A DNA stretch of 64,000 bases from Sapria himalayana (GCA_029783825.1 JAREIK010014550.1:1-64000), one strand, 5' to 3'. Shown: positions 27,038 through 40,995, numbered from the stretch's first letter. Numbers and translations are program-made. Notes: generated by a model from the letters alone, not told the origin.

Positions 27038-27525
27038 CGATGGACCACAGTACACACGTGCACATATTCTTGTCCATTTTGGTGTAGCATTTAGAGGGGC
27101 CAGCAAGTCCTGGAAGCAGCCAGAAATATGGGCCACCAACTTGTAGAGGGCCCCACTAGCAAGCCGGGATGATAATATTCAGACAACTGACGAGACCAAG
27201 CAAAGTGGTCGGGAGTAATCCCATGAGTAGCTAGGAGTGGGTCCTACTAGCCCTATCAGGAAGCATTGAGGGCCACCCAACCATCGCCCAACAGGAGTAG
27301 CGGGTAATCCATGATTAATTGGAGAGCCGGAAAAAGCCGAAGCATCACCAAGCAGGGCCAGTAAGCAATGAAGTCCATACCAGGCAAATAGGTGCGAAAG
27401 ATTCAAACTTGTAGTTTATGTTTGTAGTCTTATTTATATTTTGGACTTTGTATGCACCATGTACTTGTAGAGACGGACCATGACATACTCACACACACAA
27501 TCTTGTCTATTCTCTATGTAGCATG
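27038..27525 (+). repeat. Internal direct-repeat modules in island copy 2
   Basis: The stretches 27,038-27,092 and 27,470-27,525 align by eye. Each has GGACCA, an AC-rich run, CTTGTC-ATT and then GTAGCAT. A third GGACC word at about 27,699 is followed by another CA-rich run. These match the modules in copy 1 and show that the source sequence had already been internally duplicated before the island was copied. Confidence 0.65.
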
Positions 27526-28265
27526 CAATGAGAGCACCTGGACCCATGAGTATCTTTATGTGGGGCCCACTAAAGCATTTTTTAAATACACATTATGCGA
27601 TGCTACACTCCCGGGAGCAGAAGACCTATCTTTATAGCATTTTGTAATTTTACTTGTATTCTAGCTTGGTTGTACGCGTAGATAATTAGACTTTGAGATG
27701 GACCTCATCACACATGCACACCGATGCATGCACATTTTTTGATATTTTGTGGGTGCAACATACAGCCACTTCTTGGAGCTCGAGGTGGAAGCATTCTTAC
27801 CCAAGAGATACTTTTTTTGAGGATCATTGGAGCAAAAGAATGTGGAATTCAGAGGTGAGAATAAATTGACAAAGTGCCGTAGATATGGACTTGTGGATTT
27901 ATGGGTATTTAGTTTTACATGTATTCCATTGCATAGAAATGGCATAGGCATACGCTTGATGCTGCATGTCATGCACATGCACAATCTTATATTTGCATAG
28001 TTTTAATATGGTGCATCATTCAAGTTCCTCCAAAAGGCTTAGACAAATCCGAATGGAAAGGACGTAGTGCACATAATGATTTAATGCCAACTCTGATGTC
28101 CGGGAATTCCATGTAATTTTAGTTGTATTCGTATGCTTGGAATTATTAGGCATTATGTTTTTTTATGTATTTTATGCATAGAATCATTAAGGTGCATAAG
28201 ATTGGGTGGGCTGGCCTAAATTAGTCAGCTTTTTAGTCTCTTGTAAGTTTTGTGCCTAAATGATA

Positions 28266-28310
28266 AATAAAGTGTGTATTTTCCAAAAAAAATAACAAAA
28301 AAAACAATAA
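28266..28310 (+). other. AATAAA and poly(A) run (transcript 3' end, plus strand)
   Basis: AATAAA at 28,266-28,271 is followed 13 nt later by an A-rich run from 28,285. This matches the feature at 9002-8966 in copy 1. Confidence 0.55.
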
Positions 28311-28382
28311 ACCCTAACCTTAAAATCATAAACCGTTAACCATAAATTATATCCCTAACCCACAAACCCAAATCCTAAATCT
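28306..28382 (-). repeat. Interstitial telomere-like tract in island copy 2
   Basis: Degenerate CCCTAAA-type words directly follow the poly(A) run. It is more decayed than copies 1 and 3. Confidence 0.7.
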
Positions 28383-29486
28383 CATGTTTTGCACTTTTAT
28401 AATCAAATGAGTAAGTGTTAAATTTAAATTGAAATTTACAACTTTTAGGAATGTCATAGATTTATTTTTTTGTATATCTAACACAAAGTCATGACTCAAG
28501 GGGTGAGTTATGGTTTCGGTCTCTTTCTTGCTTTAGATTATTCTAGCATTAGCAATGGTCATGATTGTATATTTTGTCTCTAGAACAAAAAATCATATCG
28601 ATGAGAATATGCCATACCTTATGTCTCTCTATTGAACATATTGTTATGGCACTAAGAATGATCATGAATACATATTTAATCACTATAATATTGGGTCACA
28701 GTATTGGATATGACCATAGCTTGTGCATTTTATCTTTATATTGCAAAGTCATTGCACTAGGAATGATTGTAACTTGGACATTCCTCAAGAGCAAAAGTCA
28801 TGACCCTAGAAATAGTTAAAGCTCGAGTACTACTCTTTATAACTTTCTATAGCTAAAATTCTTGAAATTGGAAATATCACTATGGCTTTTTCCTTTGATT
28901 TGTGACCTCAAGTGTCAATATGCAAGACTAATTTTTGAGCAATGATTAAAACCTTTTATACATTTGAATATGATTCATTTACACCTTTTTGGGTATTGTG
29001 AGCTTGTATACATAACTCATTTAATATAAAAATAAAGATATGATACTTTTCATATCCATATAGATATAAAAAAAAGGCTTAGACATGCCAATAAAATAAA
29101 TTTTTTTATTCTTGATTGAAAGAGAGCCCATACTTCTTGCCCTGCTTAAATTGCCCTAGGGCTAGTTTGTTCTAATAGGCTACAAGGTCGCTAGTTTTTT
29201 AGAGGTGCACTATGTTTTAAAAAAATTGCTTTGAGTGTGTGCATGAAAGAAATTTTAGAAGAAATTACAATAATCAATATAAATAGCATCCTCAACAACT
29301 AGCTATTTCAACACATAGGGGAACAACTTTGGTTTAGTCTATTAGCGTACATGAGTAAAATTACCTTTGATAGCCCAATGATTCAACATCAAATATGATG
29401 AGACATAATAGAGATAATGTGAAAGCTCCTATTATTTTGGTTAGAGCTTTAGCAATCATTCTAGATTTGAGAGAGGAAGAAAATAA

Positions 29487-32230
29487 ATTATTTTAATTAT
29501 TAAATATAATTTTAATTTTAATTTTAATTATTTATCAGCTTATTTTTATAGAAATATTAATTACAAAAAAAATTATTAGTGAGACAGATGTAATTTAAAT
29601 TAAACCGGTATATCCTAAAATATAAATAATAAATCTAATTTTTTTTAATTTTAATTTTAAATATTCAAATTTAATTATTTATTTGTTTATTTTTATATAA
29701 ATATTAATTACAAAATAAATTATGAGTTACACAAATATAATTTATATAAATTATTTTTCATCAAAATAATATAGATAAACTTTTTATAAGAGAAAAAAAA
29801 ATTCAAAACAAAAAATTATTATATAGTAAAATATTATGCTTTGCTTCTGAATCATTTTAGGCTTTGTAAAAATATTTTAATTGATATCTATCTTATTATT
29901 AATAGATTATTAAGTTATTTTTTCATCATTATTAGAATATTTATCGATAAAAATGTTTATATTGAATTTATATGATATATAAATATAATGATTATTATAA
30001 CTAAATATTGAATTCACTTTTGAAAAAAATTTAAAAATTATTATATTTTTAAAGGTTATAACCTTATAAAATGAGAAAAAATAATAAAAATAATTTTTTT
30101 TTATTTTATTTTAAAAAAAAAACCTATAGATCATTAAATGCTTACTTAAATCAGAAAGCTCATAAATCCCAAAACCCCTAAATACATAAACATTTTAACA
30201 ACTATTAACTACTTAATAAAAAATAAATCTCATTTTTATTTCTATATATTTTAATTTTTAATATTTATTTTAATTATTTATAGTTTTATTTTTTAGAAAA
30301 CTTAATTACAAACTAAATTTCGAGTGAAACTAATATTATTTAAATAATTTATTTTAATAAAAAAAATATAAGCTTATAAAAATAAGGCAAATTTTAAAAA
30401 TTATATTTTATTATTTAGTAATATATTTTGATTTGATTTTGAATCATTTTGAGTTATGCAAATATATTTTAATTAATATTTATATTATTAATAATAGTTT
30501 ATTAATTTAATTTTTGATCATTATTATAATATCTATCATTAAAATTATTTATATTGAATTTATATGATATATAATTAGTATGATTAATATAATTATGCAT
30601 GGTATTCACATTTCAAAATATTTTAAAAATTATTTTTTTTCAAAGGTTATAACCATTAAAAAATAGAAAAAATCAAAAATTAAAATTTTAAATTTTTATT
30701 ATATAAATAAAACCTATAAATCACTAAATAATAAAACCATTAAACCAGCATACCATATATAATAAATCAAAAATCTCATTTTAATTTGTATTCATTATAA
30801 TTTTAAATATTCATTTTAATTATTTATTAGTTTGTTTTTTATAGAAATATCAATCACAAAATAAATAATGAGTAAGACAAATATAATTTTAATAATTTAT
30901 TTTTAATCAAAAAAAATAAGCTTATATATAGAAGTAAAAATTTAAAAACAAAAAATTATTTTTTGTAATATATTTTACTTTGATTTTGAATCATTATATA
31001 TAGGTTTTGCTTGCTATCAATCTTATTAATAAAAGTTTATTAATTTATTATTTGATCATTTTTATAATATATAACAATAAAATTACTTATATTTAATTTA
31101 AATGTCTTATAATTATTAAGATTATTTTATTATTTAAATAAAACTTATAAACCACTAAATGCCTACACATTTAAATCTCTAGACTCCTAAACCCCAAAAC
31201 CCCCTAAATACTTAAACCATTAAACCTATATAACCTAAATAATAAATAATAAATCTCACTTTTATTTCTATTCATTATAATTTTAAATATTCATTATAAT
31301 TTTAAATATTCATTATAATTTTAAATATTCATTTTAATTATTTTAGAGTTTATTTTTATAGAAATATTAATTACAAATTAAATAATGAGTGAGACATATA
31401 ATTTAAATAAATTATTTTTTATGAAAAAAAAATATTATAAAAATAAACAAAATTTCAAAAATTTAAAATTTTATTTAGTAATATAATATACTTTGATTTT
31501 GAATTATTTTGGTTTCTACAAATATATTTTAATTAATATCTATCTTATTAATAATAGTTAATTTATTTATTTTTCGATCATTATAATAATATATATTAAT
31601 ACAATTTTTTATATTAAATTAACATCAAATATAAGTATTTATAAATTTTTATATTTATTAGTATTCATTATAATTTTAAATATTCATTTTAATTTTTTAT
31701 CAATTTATTTTTATAGAAATATTAATTACAAAATAAATTATTAGTGAGACAAATATAAATTAAATAATTTATTTTTCATCAAAAAAAATATATGCTTATA
31801 AAATGATGCAAAATTTTTAAAATAAAAAAATTATTATTTTGTAATATATCTTATTTTGATTTTGAATCATTTTTCATTCTACAATTATATTTTAATTTAT
31901 ATAATTCTTATTAATACTAGTTTATTAATTTATTTATTGATCATTATTATAATATCTATTAATAAAATTATTTATATTTAGTTTACATTATATATAATTA
32001 TTAAGATTAGTATAACTAAATATTATATAGACATTTAAAAAAATAATAAATTATTATATTTTCAAAGGTTACAACCTTCAAAAATTAAAAAAAAATTCAA
32101 AAAATTAAATTTTTTGTTTTTTAATTCTTTAGATAATAACTATAAATCAATAAAGGTCTAAACACTTAAATCACTAAACTCCTAAACCCAAAAACACCTA
32201 AATACTTAAACCATTAAACCAGTCTATCTT
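29487..32230 (-). repeat. AT-rich satellite array, block 5 (inverted)
   Basis: Read backwards from 32,230, the monomer order is C'-J-K-F-T, then the island. This is the order found at 4781-7789 in front of island copy 1, except that the I monomer is almost entirely missing (about 31,600-31,660). The K monomer (near 30,740) carries the same shortened TTTAG tract as the K monomer at 6540-6580, which supports common descent with block 1. The orientation returns to forward at 32,230/32,231. No gene was seen. Confidence 0.93.
31269..31325. repeat. Triplicated 19-bp segment
   Basis: Three exact tandem copies of a 19-bp word beginning TATTCATTATAA. Other monomers have it once. Local slippage. Confidence 0.95.
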
Positions 32231-32749
32231 GCATAAAAAGACATTTAAATTAAATATAAGTAATTTTATTTTTAGATATTATAAAATTGATCAAATAATA
32301 AATTAATAAACTATTCTTAATAAGATTGATAGCAATTAAAATATAATTACAAAACCTAAATATAAAGATTCAAAATCAAAGAAAAATATATTACTAAATA
32401 ATAATATTTTGTTTTTAAATTTTTACTTCCTTTTATATGCTTATATTTTTTTTTTGATTAAAAATAAATTATTAAAATTATAGTTGTCTCGCTCATTATT
32501 TATTAAGTAATTAATATTTCTATAATTAAATAAACTAATAAATAATTAAAATGAATATTTAAAATTATAATGAATACCAATTAAAATGAGATTTATGATT
32601 TATTATATGTGGTATACCAGTTTAATGGTTTGATTATTTAGGAGTTTTGTCATTTAGGAGTTTATAAATTTATGTTTTTATGTATTTTGTGGTTTATAGG
32701 TTTTATTTATATAATAAAAATAAAAAAAGTTTTTTTAGATTTTTTCTGA

Positions 32750-32775
32750 TTTTCAAAGGTTATAACCTTTGAAAA
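32750..32775. repeat. Perfect 26-bp palindrome of the satellite monomer
   Basis: Self-complementary over 26 bp in a type K monomer. Confidence 0.93.
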
Positions 32776-33348
32776 AAAAATAATTTTAAATCTTTTTTGA
32801 AATGTGAATACCATGTATAATTATATTAATCTTACTAATTGTATATCATATAAATTCAAAATAAATAATATTAATGATAGATATTATAATAATGATCAAA
32901 AATTAAATTAATAAACTATTATTAATAATATTAATATTTATTAAAATATATTTAAATAACACAAAATGATTCAAAATCAAATCAAAATATATTACTAAAT
33001 AATAATATTTAATTTTTAAAATTTTCCTTCTTTTTATAAGCTTATATTTTGTCAAATATTAAAATAAATTATTTAAATAATATTTGTCTCACTCGAAATT
33101 TATTTTGTAATTAATTTTTCTAAAAAGTTAAACTATAAATAATTTAAATTAATATTTAAAATTATAATAAATAGAAATAAAAATGAGATTTATTATTTAT
33201 TAAGTCGTATATAGCTGTTAAAAGGTTTATTTATTTAGGGGTTTAGGATTTATGAGCTTACTGATTTAAGTAAGTAAGCATTTATTGATCTATAGTTTTA
33301 ATTTAAAAAATGAAATAACAAAAAATTTATTTTTTTTTATTTTTTGAC

Positions 33349-33376
33349 ATTTTCAAAGGTTATAACCTTTGAAAAT
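33349..33376. repeat. Perfect 28-bp palindrome of the satellite monomer
   Basis: Self-complementary over 28 bp in a type F monomer. Confidence 0.95.
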
Positions 33377-35107
33377 ATAATAATTTTAAAATTATTTTCA
33401 AAATTGAATACAATATTTAGTTATAATAATCATTATATTTATATATCATATAAATTCAATATAAACATTTTTATTGATAAATATTCTAATAATGATGAAA
33501 AAATAACTTAATAATCTATTATTAATAAGATAAATATCAATAAAATATAATTACAAAACCTAAAATGATTCAGAAGCAAAGCAAAATATATTACTATACA
33601 ATAATTTTTTGTTTTGAAATTTTTTTTTCTTTTAAAAAGTTTATCTATAATTTTTTGATGAAATATAATTTATATAAATTATATTTGTGTAAATCATAAA
33701 TTATTTTGTAATTAATATTTATATAAAAATACACAAATAAATAATTAAAATCAATATTTAAAAGTATGATTAAAAAATGAGATTTATTATTTATTATTTA
33801 GGGTATATCAGTCTAATATAAATTAGATCTATCATAGTAATAATTTATTTTGTATTTAATATTTCTATAAAAATAAACTAAAAATTAATTAAAATAAAAA
33901 TTTAAAATTTTACTTAATAAAAATTAAAATGATATTTTTGAATTATTATTAATGTATACTAGTTTAATGGTTTAAGTATTTAGAGGGTTTGTATTTTAAA
34001 AGTTTAGCGATTTAGGTTTTATTAGGCATTTAGTTGTTTATAGGTTTTATTTAATCAATAAAATAATAATAAAAAATTAGAAATTTTTTCTCAATTTCAT
34101 AGGTTATAACATTTGAAAATATAATAATATTTAAAATTTTTTGAAATGTGAATACAATATTTAGTTATAATAATATTAGTTATTATATATGATATAAATT
34201 CAATATAAATAATTTTATTGATAGATATTATAATAATGATCAAAAATTAAATTAATAAACTATTAATAATAAGATAGATATTAATTAAAAAATAATTACA
34301 AAACCCAAATTGATTCAAAATTAAAGTAAAATATATTACTGGATAATAATTTTTAATTTTTAAAATTTACTTCTTTTATAAGCGTATATATTTCTTTTGA
34401 TTAAAAATAAATTATTTAAATTATATTTCTCACACAAATAATTTATGTTATAATAAATATTTCTATAAAAATAAACTAATAAATAATTAATTGAATATTT
34501 ATAACTATAATAAATAGAAATTAAAATTAGATTTATTAATTATTATGTATTATATAGCAGTTTAATGGTTTATGTATTTAGGTATTACTAGGTTTAGGTG
34601 TTTACTAATTTAATTGTGTATGCATTTAGTGGTTTATAGGTTTTATTTAAAAAATAAAATAACAAAACATTTATTTTTATTATTTTTTGATATTTTCAAA
34701 GGTTATAACCTTTAAAAATATAATAATTTTTAATTTATTTTCAAAAGTGAATTCAATATTTAGTTATAATAATCATTATATTTATATATCATATAAATTC
34801 AATATAAACAATTTTAGTGATAAATATTCTAATAATTATCAAAAAATAAATTAAAAAAAATATTATTAATAAGATTGATATCAATTAAAATATAATTACA
34901 AAACATAAAATGATTCATAAGCAAAGAAAAATATATTACTATATAATATTTTTTTGTTTTGAATTTTATTTTATAATAAAAAGTTTATCTATATTTTTTT
35001 GATTAAAAATAATTTACATAAATTATATTTTTCTAACTCAAAATTTATTTTTTAATTAATATTTATATAAAAATTAAAAAAATGAGATTTATTATTTATT
35101 ATTTAGG

Positions 35108-35258
35108 GTATACAGGTTAAATTTAAGTTATATCTGTCTCCCTAATAATTTATTTTGTAATTAATATTTCTATAAAAATAAACTGATAAATAATTAGAAT
35201 ATAAATTTAAAATTATACTGAATAAAAATTAAAATTAGATTTATGATTTATTATTAAT
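35108..35258 (+). repeat. Short derivative monomer (T unit, ~150 bp)
   Basis: From one GGTATACC-like box to the next is only 151 bp. The unit starts with the box, then jumps straight to 'tatctgtctc' and the tail of a monomer. It lacks the TTTAG tract, the palindrome and the TGATCA region. Equivalent units sit near 3538, 33,803, 39,580, 44,625, 52,964, 61,093 and 63,543, always just before a D monomer. Minus-strand equivalents lie near 21,100 and 22,430. Confidence 0.9.
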
Positions 35259-38200
35259 GGATACAAGTTTAATGGTTTAAGTATTTAGAGGTTTTGTCGT
35301 TAGGAGTTTAGCGATTTATGTTTTTAGGCTTTTAGTACTTTATAGGTTTTATATAATAAAATAAAATAACAAAAAAAATTTCTATAATTTGTTATCATTT
35401 TCATAGGTTATAACCTTTGAAAATATAATAATATTTACAATTTTTTGAAATGTGAATACAATATTTAGTTATAATAATATTAATAATTATATATCATATA
35501 AATTCAATATAAACAATCTTATTGATAGATATTATAATAATGATCAAAAATTATATTAATAAATAATTAATAAAAAGATTGATATTAATTAAAAATATTT
35601 AGAAAACCCAAATTGATTCAAAATTAATGTAAAATATATTACTGGATAATAATTATTAATTTTTAAATTTTTACTTCTTTTATAAATGTATATTTTTTTT
35701 ATTAAAAATAAATTTATTAAATTATATTTGTCGCACTCATACTTTATTTTTTAATAAATATTTCTATAAAAATAAACTAATAAATAATTAAAATGAATAT
35801 TTAAAATTATAATAAATAGAAATAAAATTAGATTTATTAATTATTAAGTAGTATATAGAAGTTTAATGGTTTATGTATTTATGCATTACGGGATTTAAGA
35901 GTTTACTGATTTAACTGTGTATGCATTTAGTGGTTTATAGTTTTTATTTAAAAAATAAAATAAAAAAATTATTTTTATTATTTTTTGAAATTTTCAAATG
36001 TTATACCCTTTGAAAATATAATAATTTTTAATTTTTTTAAAAAAGTGAATAAATATTTATATATAATAATTATAATAATTATATATCATATAAATTCAAT
36101 ATAAACAATTTTATTGATAGATATTTTAATAATTATCAAAATATAAATTAAAAATCTTATATGAATAACATTGATATTATTTAAAATATAATATCAAAAC
36201 CTAAAATGATTCAAAAGCAAAGCAAAATATATTACTTGATAATAATTATTTGTTTTTAATTTTTATTCTTTTTATAAGCTTAATAATTTTTTGATGAAAA
36301 TAATTTTTATAAATTATATTTTTAACTCATAATTTATTTTATAATTAATATATATATATAAATAAAAAACTAAATAATCAAAATAAATTTTTAAAATTAT
36401 AATGAAAACAAATAAAAATGAGATTTATTAATTATTATTTAGGGTATATCGGTTTAAAAGATTATCTATATACGGGCATCAGGATTTTGTAGTTTACTGA
36501 TTTTAGTGGTTAGGTATTTAGTGTTTTATAAGTTTTATTTAAACAATAAAATAACAAAAAAAATATTTTTTTTTATTTTTTCACATGTTAAAAGATTATA
36601 ATCTTTGAAAAAATAATAATTTTAAATTTTTTTTCAAAAGTGAATATAATATTTAGTTATAATAATGAAATAATAATTTTCATTATTATAATGTTAAGTG
36701 TTTAGGCATATAAAATAAATTATAATCTATTTTTTCACCTGTTAGCAATTTATGTTTTTAGGAATTTAGTGGTTTATAGGTTTTATTCAAACAATGAAAT
36801 AACAAATAAATTATTTTTTATATTTTTTCAAAATTTCAAAAAGTTATAACTTTTGAAAATATAATAATTTTAAAATTTTTTAAAAATGTGAATACAATAT
36901 ATAGTAATGATAAATATCATACCTATATATAATATAAACTAAATATAACCAATTTTATTGATAGATATTATATCAATTATCAAAAAATAAATTAATAAAC
37001 TTTTATATATATGATAGATATAAATTAAAATATAATTAAAAAACTTAAAATGATTCAAAATCAAAGTAAAATTTATTACTAAATAATAATTTTTTTTTAG
37101 TTTTTACATCATTTTATAAGCTTATATGTTTTTTTGATGAAAAATATATTATTTAAATTATATTTGTATCACTCATAATTTATTTTGTAATTAAAATTTC
37201 TTTAAATTATTTAAATTATATTTAAGGTTTACGAGTTTAAAGGTTTAAGTATTTAGGTGCTTAGGGGTTTAAGAGTTTAGATATTTATGTATTTAGGCAT
37301 TTAATGGTTTATAAGTTTTATTTAAACAATGATATAACAAAAAATTTATTTTTTGTTATTTTTTCTCAATTTTGAAAGTTATAAACTTTGAAAATATAAC
37401 AATTTTTAAATTTTTTTTATATGTGAATACTATATTTAGTTATGATAATCTTAATAATTATATATCATGTAAATTCAATATAAACAATTATATTTAAATA
37501 TATTATATTAATGATCAAAAAAAATAAACTATTATTAATAAGATAGTTATAATTTTAAATATATTTGCAAAACATAAATTTATTCAAAATCAAAGTAAAA
37601 TATATTACAAAATAATACTTTCTTTGATGTTTTGCTTCTTTTTATAAGTTTATATTATTTTTTATTAAAAGTAAATTATTTAATTTATATTTGTTTTCAT
37701 CATAATTTTATTTTAATTTATAATTCTATAAAAATAAACTAAAAAATAATTAAAATGAATATTTAAAATTATAATGAATACGAATAAAATAGAGATTTGT
37801 TATTTATTATTCAGGATATACTAGTTTAATGGTTTAAGTATTTAGGTGTTTTGGGGTTTAGTGATTTAAGTGTTTATGCTTCTCGTGATTTATAGTTTTT
37901 ATTTAAAGAATGAAAAAATAAAAAATTTAATTTTTTGATTTTTTTTAATTTTTGTAGGTTATAATCTTTGAAATTATAATAATTTTTAATTTTTTTAAAT
38001 GTGAATATAATATTCAGTAATAATAATCTTAATAATTATATATAATGTAAACTCAATATAAATAATTTTATAAATAGATATTACAATAATGATCAATAAA
38101 AAATATAAAAACTATTATTAATAAGAATGTTATAAATTAAAATATAATTGTAAAATCTAAAATTATTCAAAATAAATATAAAATATATTACTAAATAAAT

Positions 38201-38375
38201 AAATTTTTGTTTTTAAAATTTTGCCTCTTTTTATAAGGATAAATATTTTTTTTGATGAAAAATAAATTATTTAAATTAGATATGTCTCAGTAATAATTTA
38301 TTTTGTAATTAATATTTCTATAAAAATAAACTGATAAATAATTAAAATAAAAATTTAAAATTATACTTAATAAAA

Positions 38376-38411
38376 ATTAATGTACACATGTTTATTAATG
38401 TATACATGTTT
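38376..38411 (+). repeat. Tandem 18-bp duplication
   Basis: ATTAATGTACACATGTTT is followed directly by ATTAATGTATACATGTTT. It sits where related monomers have a single copy, with a neighbouring small deletion. Confidence 0.85.
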
Positions 38412-40392
38412 AATGGTTTAAGTATTTAGAGGTTTTGTCGTTTAGGAGTTTAGCAATTTATGTTTTTAGGCATTTAGTGGTTTATAGGTTTTATTTAAAC
38501 AATAAAATAACAAAAAAAAAATTTGTAATTTTTTCTCATTTTTATAGGTTATAACTTTTGAAAATATAATAACATTTAAAATTTTTTGTAATGTGAAAAG
38601 AATATTTAGTTATAATAATATTAATAATTATTTATCATATAAATTCAATATAAACAATTTTATTGAGATATTAATATAATAATGATCAAAATTTAAATTA
38701 CAAAACTATTAATAAAAAGATTGATATTAATTAAAAAAAATTTACAAAACCCAAATTGATTCAAAATTAAAGTAAAATATATTAAAATATAATAATTTTT
38801 AATTTTGACTTCTTTTATATGCATATATTTTGTTAGATTAAAATTAAATTAATTAAAATATATATGTCGCTCTCATAATTAAATTTGTAATAAATATTTC
38901 TATAAAAATAAACTAATAAATAATTAAAATGAATATTTAAAATTATAATAAATAAAATTAAAATTAGATTTATTAATTATTAAGTAGTATATAGTGGTTT
39001 AATGGTTTATGTATTTAGGCATTATGAGGTTTAGGAGTTTATTGATTTAACTGTGTATGCATTTAGTGGGTTATAGGTTATATTAAAAAAATAAAATAAT
39101 AGAAAATTTATTTTTATTTTTTTTTTATATTTTCAAAGGTTCTAACCTTTGAAAATATAATAATTTTTAATTTTTTTAAAATGTGAATACAATATTTAGT
39201 TATAATAATCATTATATTTTTATATCATATAAATTCAATATAAACAATTTTATTGATAAATATTCTAATAATGATCAAAAAATAAATTAATAATCTATTA
39301 TTAATAAGATAGATATCAATTAAAATATAATTACAAAACCTAAAATGATTCAAAAGGAAAGCAAAATATATTACATTATAATAATTTTTTGTTTTGAAAT
39401 TTTTTTTTAAAAAAAAGTAAATCAATAATTTTTTGATCAAAAATAATTTATATAATTTATATTTGTTTAACTCAATTTATTTTGTAATTAATATTTATAT
39501 ATAAATAAACAAATAAATAATTAAGATGAATATTTAAAATTATAATAAAAAAATGAGATTTATTATTTATTATTTAGGGATGCCAGTTTAATTTAAATTA
39601 TATATGTCTCACTAATAATTTATGTTTTAATTAATATTTCTATAAAATAAATAGATAAATAATTAGAATAAAAATTAAAATTTATAATGAATAAAAATTT
39701 AAATGAGATTTATGATTTATTATTAATGTATACAAGTTTAATGATTTAATTATAAGAGGTTTTATCATTAGAAGTTTAGCGATTTTTGTTTTTAGGCTTT
39801 AATGGTTTATGGGTTTTATTTAAAAAAATAAAATAACAAACAAAATTTCTATAATTTTTTATCATTTTCATAGGTTATAACATTTGAAAATATAATAATA
39901 TTTAAAATTTTTTTAAATTTTAATACAATATTTTTTTATAATAATATTAATAATTATATATAATATAAATTAAATATAAATAATTTTATTGATAGATATT
40001 ATAATAATGATCAAAAATTAATTTTATAAACTATTAATATTAAGATAGATATTAATTACAAATTATTTACAAAACCCAAATTGATTCAAAATTCAAGTAA
40101 CATATATTACTTGATAATAATTTTTAATTTTTAAATTTATACTTCTTTTATAAGCGTATATTTTTATTAGATAAATAATATATTATTTAAATTATATTTG
40201 TCCCACTCATAATTTATTTTGTAATAAATATATCTAAAAAATTCACTAATAAATATATAAAATGAATATTTAAAAATATAATAAATAGCAATAAAAATTA
40301 GATTTATTAATTATTAAGTAGTATTTAGCGGTTTAATGGTTTATGTATTTAGGCATTACGGGGTTTAGAAGTTTACTGATTTAACTTTATAT

Positions 40393-40400
40393 GCGTTTTG
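40393..40400. repeat. 8-bp target-site duplication, left of the hAT element
   Basis: GCGTTTTG against GCATTTAG on the right. The satellite consensus here is GCATTTAG, so the left copy has two substitutions. Confidence 0.85.
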
Positions 40401-40417
40401 TAGGGCTGCTCATGGGA
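40401..40417 (+). repeat. Left terminal inverted repeat of the hAT element
   Basis: 17 bp, matching the right end with one mismatch (C for G at position 6). Confidence 0.9.
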
Positions 40418-40600
40418 TTCGGAGATTCGCGACCCGACCCAAAGTCTTGTCCCGAAAGAATCGGGACTAACAAAATCCATTGGCTTTGACTTTTCCCGTC
40501 CAATTCTGTCACGTATTTTTTCTTTCGGGATGGTTCGGGATCTTAAGCAATATCCATCCAGAGAACCGTCCCATCCTAAAAAACTGATACTAGAACCAAG

Positions 40601-40622
40601 AATATATATATATATATATATA
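40601..40622. repeat. (AT)n microsatellite
   Basis: Eleven AT dinucleotides in the 5' untranslated part of the hAT element. Confidence 0.9.
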
Positions 40623-40995
40623 ACATGAAGATGCCACCAATTCCGCTAGTGGTCATCCAATTCCGACGCACCTATTGCTATTCCGACTATTTCCAGGCCA
40701 CCTCACTCCTTTCCAGTCGTGTTCAATTAGGTCCAGCCCTTGTCCGTCGCACTTCTAGTTGCCTCCACCGTGTCCCAAATGCCACTAGCCTTTTGGTTTG
40801 TTTTTCTGAAGAGAATTGAGTGATTAATTATTAATATTATGTGTTTCACTCAGTTTTGTTGAGTATTGGTTGTGGTGTTGTGGTTGGGCCGAATGAGTGG
40901 GCTGAATGTGTTATAGTCAATTTTTACTGCTTGCTTATTTGAAATATTTATATGTATTTATGCTTAACATATCTTATTAATTAATGGCAATGCAG

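Larger units (their letters stand above)
27011..29486 (-). repeat. Non-satellite island, copy 2 (reverse orientation)
   Basis: The reverse-complement copy of 7790-10,249, 2.48 kb. Its transcript-like segment therefore reads on the plus strand, from 27,011 to the poly(A) at 28,285-28,310. Both edges meet the satellite at the same phase as in copies 1 and 3. By eye it differs from them by scattered substitutions and small indels. Open frames at 27,179-27,406 (minus), 27,661-27,984 (minus) and 28,565-28,819 (plus) have partners in other copies but do not behave like conserved genes. Confidence 0.85.
32231..40392 (+). repeat. AT-rich satellite array, block 6 (forward)
   Basis: Forward satellite. 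GGTATACC-like boxes lie near 32,620, 33,210, 33,803, 33,955, 34,555, 35,108, 35,259, 35,850, 36,440, 37,220, 37,820, 38,395, 38,990, 39,580, 39,728 and 40,320. The T-D-E trio (short unit, D monomer, E monomer) repeats three times here, at about 33,803, 35,108 and 39,580. A deletion and splice lies near 36,660-36,740. The block ends in an E monomer split by the hAT element. No gene was seen. Confidence 0.94.

Noticed and set aside
28565..28819. Open frame with a hydrophobic stretch (also 8417-8629 and 57,822-58,019 on minus)
   Set aside because: Ends differ between copies and the sequence is a loose internal DNA repeat. No known domain or coding signature.
18308..32230. A composite transposon bounded by the orientation switches
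   Set aside because: No terminal repeats, no target-site duplication and no transposase. The boundaries are breaks within satellite monomers.
40625..40819. 64-codon open frame at the start of the hAT element
   Set aside because: It precedes the likely transposase start at 40,996, resembles no hAT domain and lies in a region expected to be untranslated leader.
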